NCBI GenBank assembly: GCA_903911085.1
Contig: CAIWCC010000099.1
Span: 82,366-146,365, forward strand
Length of the DNA: 64,000 nucleotides
Direction of reading: 5' to 3'
Source: an uncultured Bacteroidales bacterium
GTDB taxonomy: Bacteria; Bacteroidota; Bacteroidia; Bacteroidales; Paludibacteraceae
In this document: positions 18,357-27,674 of the stretch, one piece after another
How positions within the stretch are numbered: position 1 is the first letter of the stretch
How the letters are laid out: every line of letters begins with the position of its first letter
The notes under the pieces: model-generated
The model's input: the letters and a program-made list of their open reading frames with translations, nothing else
What the model was told of the DNA's origin: nothing
Databases searched by the model: none
Position numbers and translations under genes: made by a program

Positions 18357-20915
18357 TTATTGAACTATTTTAATGGTTTTTTCTTCTCCTTCGTTGATGT
18401 TTAGCTTCAGTTTTGTAGGTTTTAAATTGTTTTTTAACGAAAACTTATTTAGAATAAGATTGCCTTTCAGCACTTTAATAGTTGCGCTTTCTTTACTTAC
18501 AATGCAAGTTCCCCAAGCGTAGCCGTTGCTCCAAAAATAAGTTCCAGGATTGGAAGTGAAAGTCATTGAATGTTCGATACCTGAATATGAAAATTCGCTC
18601 AATGCAATAATAGTTGCCCAGCTTGCCATGGAACGAGCATAATGATGCCCACATTCGGGTTCGCTGAATGGATTTCGTTTTGCACCATTGTGGCGGTCAC
18701 GAATGGCTTGAATGCACTTCAACGCATCGTCATTTTGTCCTTCGTAAATCATTTCCACAGCAGCTGCATATTCAAATCCGGTCATCACTTCGGGGAAATA
18801 TGGGAATGGGACTTCCAGACGACCTTTCGGCCACGAAGCCATTAATAAACCTGCCTCATTGCCCATGGCATAGGAACGCATATTGTTGAAATGAGCTGAA
18901 AAATCGGGCATAAAATTATTGGTCATTACACTTTTAGACGTGTTTTGTATATTTTCTTTATTACCAAGATAGCCCAGTCCACAAATATGTGCCATATATT
19001 GCCCCACCAACTGATCGACCAAGCATCCACTTCCCAACTGAAACGGTGGAATCTTTGTGGCGGGATTTGTCATATCTAAATATTGAAAAGTTTTTGGGTC
19101 GGTAATTTTTTGTTCGTAATAGGAGCCATTGAATAAATTGGCATCCATCCACTGCGAACCTTTGGTGAAAAGCATTCTGCATTTTTGTGAAAAACCTTTG
19201 TCTTTCATGGCGATGGCCATTTCCTCGGCAGCGCGCAGCGCACCCATGTACCAAAAACCCATTTGCGGATTTGGTCCGAAATAATTCACATCCATGGTGT
19301 TGTGCTGGCTTCCTTCCATCACACCGTCCTGATTTCCATCCCAGCCTTTTTCTGTCCACGCAAATTCCAACACTTTTTTTACTTGACCATAGTTCTTTTT
19401 CAGAAAATCGTTATCGCCAGAAAGTTGCCAGTCACGGTAAAATTTCATAATGCAACCCATTTGCCCATCGGCAGCCGCATTCGATTTTTTATTAGCATTT
19501 GACAACGGAAGATCAGCTCTAAAATTCATCAATCCATTGTCTTTGGTAGCATAATTAAATTCCACATCGCGCATTGTCTTGGCCAATTCTCCAAACAAAA
19601 ATGGAGTGGCTATCTCGTAATTCCAAACATGTGTGCAACTTCCTTCGCAAGAACCTTTTTTGTCCATTACGCCTTCCCAGCCCATTAAATGACCACTCGG
19701 TAAGCGAAAAACGGTTTGAGAACGGAGTACGGCCAGATTAAACAATGCCGCCTCTTTTACTACAGTTGGATAAGATGATTGAGCAATGGCATTTACAAAA
19801 TCTAGAGTTTGCGATTCTAATTGTGATAATCGTGGAAGCACTTTTTCTGCAACATTCCATGCATTTGAAAACTGATGACTATAATAATTTCCTATCAAGT
19901 TTTTATCAGTCCAAGCATATCTGTTTGGAAAATTCCAAGTAATAAAAAAGGAGAAAGATGCTGTTGAATGTGGTGCAATGGTTTTCTTTACAGACAATGA
20001 AGCCATCGGATCATTCTCTTCTTGCTTGTACTTTTCGGTTAATTGGCCATCTGCCGAAAAATCGTCCCAGAAACTAAGCAAAGAGTTGCTCCAATTGTCT
20101 TTTTTTGAAGCGGTTCGATTAGTGACGCCGGCTGATTCCTGTGTTGTTAAGGCCATTGTGCCCCATGCAGCACTTGTAGTATCTACGCCTTCGGAGTCAA
20201 AATAAATACCACGAAAATTATCAGCAACTTTGTATGTGTTTCTATTCTTTTTAGCTCCTGTTGGAATAACATCGCCTTTCCAATCTGTATTATTTTGTTG
20301 TCCGTTTTTGCCAATAAAATTACGAATTGAGCCGCAAACCGCCACTTCTATTGGATTGTTGGAAGTGTTCGAAACTTCATAAGTAATTATGGCAATGGGC
20401 AAGCCGCTGTTATCAGCATCGGTTGGTATAAGCGGATTGAAACCTTTTATTTTTACTTTTATTGGTAAATTTTTATCTTCCAGATTGACTTGACCAAATG
20501 GATAAGCAGCATCAAAACTGGCAGATTCGAAACGTGGCAAACCGTGATGATCCACTGGGCGACCTTCGTAATGCAGATATTCGTTGTCGTAAAGATTTCC
20601 CAACAAAGCCTTTGACTGGGGGTTTTTATCTTTTTCTTTTACGTACACAGCAAAAAATGGCGCATTATTTCCAGTTGTTACGGTGCTAAAACCTTTGGCT
20701 GGAACATTCATTATTTCCCAATCGCGCAATTCACCTCGTCCGCCCAACGAAACTGTTCCAGTGCCAATGCCTCCTAATGGTAAAGCAATTTCCTGAAGTG
20801 ATGAAGCATCATAATGCTTTATTATTGGCCACGATTGAGGTTTCCATTGTCCGTAAATAAATACTGCGTCTATAAAAAGCAGAAACAGTAAAATTAATTT
20901 GTTTGTGTTTTTCAT
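18357..20915 (-). CDS. GH116 beta-glucosidase/glucosylceramidase-like enzyme
   Basis: The 852-aa protein has a signal peptide (LLFLLFIDAVFIYG), a GH116 N-terminal beta domain (IALPLGGIGTGTVSLGGRGE) and a C-terminal (alpha/alpha)6 barrel. CTHVWNYE (E near 432) fits the nucleophile and CLVDQLVGQY (D near 633) the acid/base, matching GBA2-type enzymes. Family members remove beta-linked glucose or xylose. It is the first hydrolase after the second SusD (131 bp downstream). Co-occurrence with GH30 suggests stepwise depolymerisation of a beta-glucan. Length and motifs are complete. Confidence 0.9.
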   Translation of the reverse strand: MKNTNKLILLFLLFIDAVFIYGQWKPQSWPIIKHYDASSLQEIALPLGGIGTGTVSLGGRGELRDWEIMNVPAKGFSTVTTGNNAPFFAVYVKEKDKNPQSKALLGNLYDNEYLHYEGRPVDHHGLPRFESASFDAAYPFGQVNLEDKNLPIKVKIKGFNPLIPTDADNSGLPIAIITYEVSNTSNNPIEVAVCGSIRNFIGKNGQQNNTDWKGDVIPTGAKKNRNTYKVADNFRGIYFDSEGVDTTSAAWGTMALTTQESAGVTNRTASKKDNWSNSLLSFWDDFSADGQLTEKYKQEENDPMASLSVKKTIAPHSTASFSFFITWNFPNRYAWTDKNLIGNYYSHQFSNAWNVAEKVLPRLSQLESQTLDFVNAIAQSSYPTVVKEAALFNLAVLRSQTVFRLPSGHLMGWEGVMDKKGSCEGSCTHVWNYEIATPFLFGELAKTMRDVEFNYATKDNGLMNFRADLPLSNANKKSNAAADGQMGCIMKFYRDWQLSGDNDFLKKNYGQVKKVLEFAWTEKGWDGNQDGVMEGSQHNTMDVNYFGPNPQMGFWYMGALRAAEEMAIAMKDKGFSQKCRMLFTKGSQWMDANLFNGSYYEQKITDPKTFQYLDMTNPATKIPPFQLGSGCLVDQLVGQYMAHICGLGYLGNKENIQNTSKSVMTNNFMPDFSAHFNNMRSYAMGNEAGLLMASWPKGRLEVPFPYFPEVMTGFEYAAAVEMIYEGQNDDALKCIQAIRDRHNGAKRNPFSEPECGHHYARSMASWATIIALSEFSYSGIEHSMTFTSNPGTYFWSNGYAWGTCIVSKESATIKVLKGNLILNKFSLKNNLKPTKLKLNINEGEEKTIKIVQ

Positions 20916-21046
20916 AGACGCAATGATTTATTACAGCAGTATACAAATCGTGGCTACTCTCATTCCTTTCCATGAAAGGTTAAGTGAGGTGCAAATTCCA
21001 AAATCTTATGTTGAGCTCACGTTTAATTATCTCGAAATTTTATGTC

Positions 21047-22735
21047 TTATTCCCAACCAGGATTTTGTTGCAAGTTTCTGTTCTTGTATATTTCAGTTAA
21101 AGCAATTGGGAAATAATACATTTTATCATCCCAAACTCTATCGGTGGTGGCATAAGTGGTATAGGTAAATAACCCACTTACAGGATCTTTAATAATCTTT
21201 GTGCGTTTAATTGCCACTGTTTCAGGTCCTATCATCCAACGACGAATGTCCCAGAAACGGTGATCTTCAAAAGCTAACTCTACCATTCTTTCATTTCGGA
21301 CTTTGGCTCTAAAATCGACTGTATTTATTGTTGCAGGAATGGCAATCAATGCAACACCCGATCTTTTACGTATTAAATTAATAGCTTCAACTGCCGAAAG
21401 TGTAAAAGTGGCATCTTTATAATTTGGCGATGGATATGCTTCATTCAATGCTTCGGCATAATTTAGCAAGACTTCGGCATATCGAAACATTACCCATACG
21501 TGACGTGAAGAAGTTGTTCCTGAAGGTTTAAAACTTACATTTTTATCAACGTATTTTTTTAAATAATAGCCTGTTTTGGTAGCACCCGATTTTGGCAGTC
21601 CACTGTTACCACCTTCCCAAGCCTCTACTATTTCATCGTAAGCCCATTTGGTATTATTTAGCGCCACGGTAAAAGCTAATCGTGGATCTCTGTTGGCATA
21701 GGGATTTGCAGTCATGGTTGGGTCATTCCAATTAAATGCTCCGCCATCGAAAGTAGCTCCCGATTTTTTCATTTCGTAAGCGTCTACCAAATTTTGAGTT
21801 GGGCATGTTCCAGTGTTACCACCAACAAAACCAATTGGGTAATTCAAACTTTCGAACGTTCCTGAATTTGCCTCCCGGCGAGCAAAAATCAATTCGGGCA
21901 ATGCAATATTATTGGGGATTTTGTCGTACGCAATCAAAGAATTGATTTTATAAATCGATGCTGAATCAATCAATGTTTTGGCGGCTTTGGCTGCAACAAC
22001 CCATTTTTCAGTTACCACCGGATTGTTGTGAAGCTTACTTGCGCCATAAAGTAAAACCCTTGCTTTAAGTGCCAATGCGGTCATGCGGGTTACTCGCCCA
22101 GTTTCCAAATCGTAAGTGGCATCGTAAAATTTTGGTAAGTATTTAGCTGCTGTATCGCATTCATTCACAATGAATTCTGAAACTTTATCATAGGCGTCTC
22201 TCGAAACTGAGTTGGCTTCCTCTTCTGTTAAAACTTTTGTAACTAATGGAACGCCCCCATAGCGTTTTATTAACTCAAAATAAAATAAAGCCCTCAGAAA
22301 ACGTACTTCATATTGCAAATTGTTGTACTTTAACATGGCTTTGTCATAGCCCGATTGATACTTATTTTCCTCAAAAGTTTGTCCAACGCCTTTCTCCAAA
22401 AACAAATTGGCAGCTCTAATTCCTTTGTAATTTTGTGCCCAAACATCATCTACAGTATTCATTTGACTCCATGTACCATTATAAAAAGTATGTACATCGG
22501 ATGCAGGCCAAACGTACTCAGCTTCATCGCAACCTGCTGCACGCATTGCACTACCCACACTTCCAAAATCGGATTTCATATAAGAGTATACGTTGGTTGC
22601 CATTTGGGTTGAACGCGAATATACAGTAAATACTTGATCTTCGGAATAAGTAGAAGATTCATCGTAGCCAAGAAAATCGGTACATGAGTAAATAATTAAC
22701 ATCAAGCACGAAAGAAATAATATTTTAGTTTTCAT
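21047..22735 (-). CDS. susD: SusD-like outer-membrane glycan-binding lipoprotein (second pair)
   Basis: The lipoprotein signal is LIIYSCTDFLGYDESS. TPR-like helices (RFLRALFYFELIKRYGGVPL) and the C-terminal family block (VRNERMVELAFEDHRFWDIRRW, ending NRNLQQNPGWE) are diagnostic of SusD/RagB. It caps the TonB-dependent transporter encoded 17 bp upstream and binds ligand at the cell surface. The sequence differs strongly from the first SusD, so the two pairs are not a recent duplication. Specificity cannot be read from sequence. Confidence 0.93.
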   Translation of the reverse strand: MKTKILFLSCLMLIIYSCTDFLGYDESSTYSEDQVFTVYSRSTQMATNVYSYMKSDFGSVGSAMRAAGCDEAEYVWPASDVHTFYNGTWSQMNTVDDVWAQNYKGIRAANLFLEKGVGQTFEENKYQSGYDKAMLKYNNLQYEVRFLRALFYFELIKRYGGVPLVTKVLTEEEANSVSRDAYDKVSEFIVNECDTAAKYLPKFYDATYDLETGRVTRMTALALKARVLLYGASKLHNNPVVTEKWVVAAKAAKTLIDSASIYKINSLIAYDKIPNNIALPELIFARREANSGTFESLNYPIGFVGGNTGTCPTQNLVDAYEMKKSGATFDGGAFNWNDPTMTANPYANRDPRLAFTVALNNTKWAYDEIVEAWEGGNSGLPKSGATKTGYYLKKYVDKNVSFKPSGTTSSRHVWVMFRYAEVLLNYAEALNEAYPSPNYKDATFTLSAVEAINLIRKRSGVALIAIPATINTVDFRAKVRNERMVELAFEDHRFWDIRRWMIGPETVAIKRTKIIKDPVSGLFTYTTYATTDRVWDDKMYYFPIALTEIYKNRNLQQNPGWE

Positions 22736-22752
22736 ATTTATTCAGTTTTTTA

Positions 22753-25746
22753 TTAGAATGCAACATTAACACCTAAATGATAAGAGGCCGTCATAGGATA
22801 TACAGTTCCATAAGCTTCTGGGTCAACCACTTTCAAATTATCAATAGAAAATAAATTCATTCCCCTGACGTAAATTTTAGCTTTTGTAATGAATGTACTT
22901 GCTAACATACTTTCAGGTAATTTGTAATAAAATTCACAAGTGCGTAATTTAATATACGAACGGTCTTTTATCCATATTGAATTGGTATTGAAGTTATTAT
23001 CGTTCTGTAGAGTTGATAATCTTGGGAATAATGAATTTTGATTATCTGGCGTCCAACGATTCTCGTAGTAATAAGTTGATAGATTTGTATTGTTACGCAA
23101 TGGCCAAAACATACTTGCAGTATTTAGTACAGCACTATAATTTCCTACTCCTTGGAAGTTGGCATCGATACCAAATCCTTTGTATTCCAAATTAATGTTT
23201 GCCGAAAAATAGATTTCGGGACAACCAGTGTTGTAACCTAAAGCAACTTTGTCTAATTCGTTGATTTTTTTGTCATCGTTTTGGTCTTTAAACTTTATAT
23301 CTCCTGGAACAACTGTAGAGAACAATTGTGTAGGACTTGTATTGATATCGTTTTGGTCTTTGAAAAACCCAAGTGCTTCATATCCAAATATCTGATTGAC
23401 AGGTTTGCCTGTTTGTTTCAAATAATCATATTGTACAAATCCTTCGTTTCTGTTAATTACATTGCTTCTTGCGTATGTAAATTGACCACCGATATTGAAA
23501 TTAAAATCACCAACAGATTTATTAATATTCAGCCCGACTTCAATTCCTTTGTTTTCTACAATTCCATCATTTGCCATCGAAGCTGTTGCACCTAACACAT
23601 TGGAAATAGAACCAGAAGTGCTTACCAAAATATCAGTTCTTTTTTCGTAAAAAGCCTCTGCAGTTAAGTCTATGGCATTTAAAAATCTTGCCTCTAATCC
23701 TACATTGGTTTTTTGCGATTTTTCGTAGGTCAAGCCAGAAGTTGCCAGTCGCAATTCCGTTAAACCAGACACTGAGGTGTAATTGTCGGTAAATAAATAC
23801 GAACCGCCTCCACCGTAAGTTTGTTTGAACAACTCTGAAGAACTTGTATAATCATTACCCACAATGCCATAGGATGCTCTAATTTTCAGTAAGTTAATAG
23901 CTTTCTGGTCTTTCAAAAAATCTTCTTTCGATAGTATCCATGCTGAACTTATAGCTGGAAAATAACCAATATTGTGTCCAGTTTGCAATCTATTTGTTCC
24001 ACTGCCAGTCAATGATAAATCAATATAATATTTCTCATCAAAACCGATATGAGTGTATGCATTTAATCGCTGTCTGTTGGTAGTGCTAAATTGTCCATTT
24101 CCAATATATTGGTCGTGAAAAAACATCAAATTGGAACTAGTGGTAATATTATTCCAATTCTTATCGTATTGTAATTTCCAGAATGCATTGAAATGTCTCC
24201 ATTGACTACCTAATGAGCTTGAATAAGTAGGAACAGAATTTGAGCCAACAAGCGTTGAGATTGGACTAATTAAAGCATCGCCAGCAGTGTTAAATTGTGC
24301 AGTGTTTTTATAGTATCGATAGGTTTGAGACATTGATTCCCAGTAATCGGCATAGTTATCAAAACCTACACTGACATCGGTTGTTAAACCTTTGGTAATT
24401 GCTGAAAGGTCCTGACCAATTGTCCAATCGGCAAATAAAGTGCGTGAACTTGCTTTACCATAACCTTGAGCGGCAATCATAGCTTCAGGATTTACTGTCC
24501 ATGTGTCGCTTCCGCCCCATTCGCCTGTTGAAGTTTTCACTGGAAAGGCTGCTGAAGGAGTATTATACATTTTTGTCATAATTGCATCTGCACCAGATCC
24601 TGGTCTGTTCGATTCGGAAAGCGACCCCAATAACTTTACACTGAAATTTGTGGATTTAGTTAATTGAACATCCAAGTTGGTGCGAATATTCAATCTTGAG
24701 TACTTGAACTGTGATGAATAAGCCGAAACATTATTGCCTGGTTTCAATAATCCATCATGACTTGTTAAATTCATTACCGTAAAATAGCGCACATTTTTAT
24801 TTCCACCACGAATACTTATGTTGTAAATATTAGAAGATGCATTGTCTTTCAAAACTCGATCCACCCAATTTACATTTGGATAATAATCTGGATATTTACC
24901 CGAATTAAAGGCTGCTAGCTCATTGGTATTGTAACGTGGAGTAGCAATTCCATCATTCACAAGTGCTTCATTTACAGAGTTTGCGTAGGTGTAAGCATTC
25001 ACAAACTCCGGTTTACGAAGAGCTTGTAAGAAAGCCTGATCATAAGAAAAGTCTATTTGCGTTTTTCCTATAATACCACGTTTTGTTGTTACAAGTACCA
25101 CTCCATTTGAACCTCGAAGTCCGTACATTGATAACGATGCTGCATCTTTCAGGATAGTAATTGACTCTATTTCTTCTTTTACCAATAAGCTTAGTGGTCT
25201 TTCAAAACCATCTACCAAAATCAAAGGATTATTGCCTTGAAGACTACCCAATCCACGTATGTTGAATGTTGTATTCGATTCATATTCTAGCCCATCGTTT
25301 TGTAAAGCGCTTAATCCCAAACCTTTACCATATAAGCCGTTCATTACATTAAGTGACGAACTTTTCATTATGTCTTCCGAGTAAATTGTAGAAGTGGCTG
25401 ATGTACTTTCTAATTTCGACTGTGACATTGTATTTCCAACCTCAATAAGCGAATTTAAACCTTCCATTTTCACCTCATTATACTGTTGTGCAATGACTGT
25501 TTTTTTTGCTTTATCAGGAGTTGTTACATTGATTTTGTCACCAATTGAAACCGAAATTTTGAAGTTCCCTTTCTCATCTGTTACATCTGTTATCAAACGA
25601 TTTTTGTTGCTGGAAATAGTTGCTCCAAATACAGGTTTTCCATTCATGTCTAAAACTTTTCCGCTTACATTCTGTGCATTTAATTTGCCCTGAAAGCAAT
25701 AAATAAGCGCGAAAACAAGTAAAAAGTGACAATATTTAATTTTCAT
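22753..25746 (-). CDS. susC: SusC-like TonB-dependent outer-membrane transporter (second pair)
   Basis: The 997-aa protein has a signal peptide, a carboxypeptidase-regulatory-like domain (VSGKVLDMNGKPVFGATISSN), a plug domain (FNIRGLGSLQGNNPLILVDG, ITILKDAASLSMYGLRGSNG) and a beta-barrel ending with aromatic F (LGVNVAF). It pairs with the SusD 17 bp downstream. It starts 35 bp after the first SusD stop with no clear promoter between, so all four genes are probably one transcript. The plug is somewhat divergent (SQSKLESTSATSTIYSEDI). Confidence 0.93.
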   Translation of the reverse strand: MKIKYCHFLLVFALIYCFQGKLNAQNVSGKVLDMNGKPVFGATISSNKNRLITDVTDEKGNFKISVSIGDKINVTTPDKAKKTVIAQQYNEVKMEGLNSLIEVGNTMSQSKLESTSATSTIYSEDIMKSSSLNVMNGLYGKGLGLSALQNDGLEYESNTTFNIRGLGSLQGNNPLILVDGFERPLSLLVKEEIESITILKDAASLSMYGLRGSNGVVLVTTKRGIIGKTQIDFSYDQAFLQALRKPEFVNAYTYANSVNEALVNDGIATPRYNTNELAAFNSGKYPDYYPNVNWVDRVLKDNASSNIYNISIRGGNKNVRYFTVMNLTSHDGLLKPGNNVSAYSSQFKYSRLNIRTNLDVQLTKSTNFSVKLLGSLSESNRPGSGADAIMTKMYNTPSAAFPVKTSTGEWGGSDTWTVNPEAMIAAQGYGKASSRTLFADWTIGQDLSAITKGLTTDVSVGFDNYADYWESMSQTYRYYKNTAQFNTAGDALISPISTLVGSNSVPTYSSSLGSQWRHFNAFWKLQYDKNWNNITTSSNLMFFHDQYIGNGQFSTTNRQRLNAYTHIGFDEKYYIDLSLTGSGTNRLQTGHNIGYFPAISSAWILSKEDFLKDQKAINLLKIRASYGIVGNDYTSSSELFKQTYGGGGSYLFTDNYTSVSGLTELRLATSGLTYEKSQKTNVGLEARFLNAIDLTAEAFYEKRTDILVSTSGSISNVLGATASMANDGIVENKGIEVGLNINKSVGDFNFNIGGQFTYARSNVINRNEGFVQYDYLKQTGKPVNQIFGYEALGFFKDQNDINTSPTQLFSTVVPGDIKFKDQNDDKKINELDKVALGYNTGCPEIYFSANINLEYKGFGIDANFQGVGNYSAVLNTASMFWPLRNNTNLSTYYYENRWTPDNQNSLFPRLSTLQNDNNFNTNSIWIKDRSYIKLRTCEFYYKLPESMLASTFITKAKIYVRGMNLFSIDNLKVVDPEAYGTVYPMTASYHLGVNVAF

Positions 25747-25781
25747 ATTATATGTATTTATTTAGTTAACAATAAGGTTGC

Positions 25782-27656
25782 TTACCATCCCGGATTTTGA
25801 GTTAATCCGTAGTCTTTATAAATTTCGGTCACTGGAAAAGCTGCTAAATACCATTTTGGATCGAAATTGTTGGTACCATCATCGCTGTCTTGCCATGCTC
25901 GTTTAAATAAATTAAATTTCTTATAAGAATATCTGTTAGGCACCACAACACCGTTTTTAGTGACTCTGCTAATTCTTACTCCATATAATCTTTTTCTAAA
26001 ATCGGCTTCCCTTTTCCAACGAACCAAATCGAACCAACGGACATCTTCTAACCCAAATTCACAAGATCTTTCATTTAATACGACTTCTAAAAAGTTTTCT
26101 TTAGTCCATATTTTGCCTGGATTTGACTCTTTCAATCCTTTTAAATTTACTCTTGAGCGAACCTGATCTATCCACGTAAACGCCTCTTCGGTTCTATTTG
26201 CCTGACTTAATGCTTCGGCATAACTTAAATAAATTTCGGAAAGTCGCAAATATGGCCATTGTGCAGGTGCTCCTAGCGAAGTAGCTGTGCTTTTGTCCAT
26301 AATAAACTTATATACACCCATACCTGATGCTGCTGAACCGGCTTCCAATGAATTACCGCGTTCACGACCTCCCATCCACAATTCGGCTTTACGGCCTTGA
26401 TAATCACTGTTATTCACAACACACGTTTCATACATTCGAGGATCTCTATTTGCAAATGGATCAAAAAAAGTGGTATCTCCTGGTCCATTAATTTTTGCGA
26501 TACACAATGTGTCTTTATCCCAAATAGTTTTGTCGAAAGCAGTTCCATCGGACATTGAAAACAAATCGCAATAATTCATTGTAGGTACTGCAGCTCCATA
26601 ACTTCCTAGTGACTGCAAGCAATAATAATTTGCATCCCAGTAATTTGTAGGTATTAAATAGCGGATTCGAGTTGAAATCAACATTTCGCTATTCCCACGT
26701 GTAAAATATGATTGTTTGAATGCAGTCCTTGGATCGCCTGTAACCAAGCTATATCCACCATTTGGATCTTGAGAATTTAACAAAAAGAACTTTTCACATG
26801 CAGTAACTACATCATTCCACATATTGGGATTTTTGCTACCAAACCAAACTTGTCTTTTGTCAATCGATTCATAACTTTTTGAAGTATAATAAGGTACATC
26901 ATCATTGAACAATGGACTTGCAGCAAACAATAACATTCTTATTTTTAAACCTAAAGCAGCTCCGCCTGTAAAACGACCGTCCCATTTTGCTACATCTTCT
27001 TTGGGTAAAGTCCAAGGTAGTACATTCAGTGCTGAATCACATTGATTTATTATGAAATCGAGCGTTTCTTTGGCTGTGGAACGCGGTAATGACATATCGT
27101 CTGTGGCTTTGAACGATCTGTAAAGCAATGGTAATCCTCCAAAATGTCTAAACATATCCGCGTAATGGCAAGCAATAATCATTCTGGCTTCACCTTTCAA
27201 TCGTGCTTTTAAGGCATCATCCATATCAGGAACCCTGTCCACATTTTCGATAAAAATCCAGCCTTTTCGAATGCCTTCCCAACTTCCTTCCAAATTATAA
27301 TTATAAGCTGTTGAACCATTCTCTTCGGTGGCATTGTATTTCCCATTATAATAAATTCTATTCAAGTTATCCCACGTAAGGTAACTTTGAAAATTATCGG
27401 TAAGTGATTCAGGTAAACCCATGTTCATTTTGTTACCTCTAGCACTCCAATCCCAATTAAGCCCATAAAACAATGTAGAATAACCATTCCAAAGAAACCG
27501 TTGTGCAAAATCGGATTTTGAAAACACTGTGTCAATGGTAATATCTTCTCCTGGCAATTTGTCAAGAAATTTGTTTCCGAGCAGTAATTCATCTGTACAT
27601 GAAGCTACCGTCACCAAAAGCAAAAAACCTAATATTAAGTTATTTATTTTTTTCAT
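25782..27656 (-). CDS. susD: SusD-like outer-membrane glycan-binding lipoprotein (first pair)
   Basis: The signal LLLVTVASCTDELLLGN gives a lipidated cysteine. SusD/RagB features are GEARMIIACHYADMFRHFGGLPL, YLSYAEALSQ, VLNERSCEFGLEDVRWFDLVRW and the end GLTQNPGW. At 624 aa it is longer than the second SusD, with extra loops in the middle. It lies 18 bp downstream of its SusC partner. It probably binds the primary polysaccharide or oligosaccharide at the surface and closes the transporter lid. Confidence 0.94.
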   Translation of the reverse strand: MKKINNLILGFLLLVTVASCTDELLLGNKFLDKLPGEDITIDTVFSKSDFAQRFLWNGYSTLFYGLNWDWSARGNKMNMGLPESLTDNFQSYLTWDNLNRIYYNGKYNATEENGSTAYNYNLEGSWEGIRKGWIFIENVDRVPDMDDALKARLKGEARMIIACHYADMFRHFGGLPLLYRSFKATDDMSLPRSTAKETLDFIINQCDSALNVLPWTLPKEDVAKWDGRFTGGAALGLKIRMLLFAASPLFNDDVPYYTSKSYESIDKRQVWFGSKNPNMWNDVVTACEKFFLLNSQDPNGGYSLVTGDPRTAFKQSYFTRGNSEMLISTRIRYLIPTNYWDANYYCLQSLGSYGAAVPTMNYCDLFSMSDGTAFDKTIWDKDTLCIAKINGPGDTTFFDPFANRDPRMYETCVVNNSDYQGRKAELWMGGRERGNSLEAGSAASGMGVYKFIMDKSTATSLGAPAQWPYLRLSEIYLSYAEALSQANRTEEAFTWIDQVRSRVNLKGLKESNPGKIWTKENFLEVVLNERSCEFGLEDVRWFDLVRWKREADFRKRLYGVRISRVTKNGVVVPNRYSYKKFNLFKRAWQDSDDGTNNFDPKWYLAAFPVTEIYKDYGLTQNPGW

Positions 27657-27674
27657 ATCAATTTATTTTGTGGA

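Noticed and set aside
18961-19359. 132-aa minus-strand ORF inside GH116
   Set aside because: It overlaps intact GH116 coding sequence in another frame; the GH116 frame has complete catalytic motifs.
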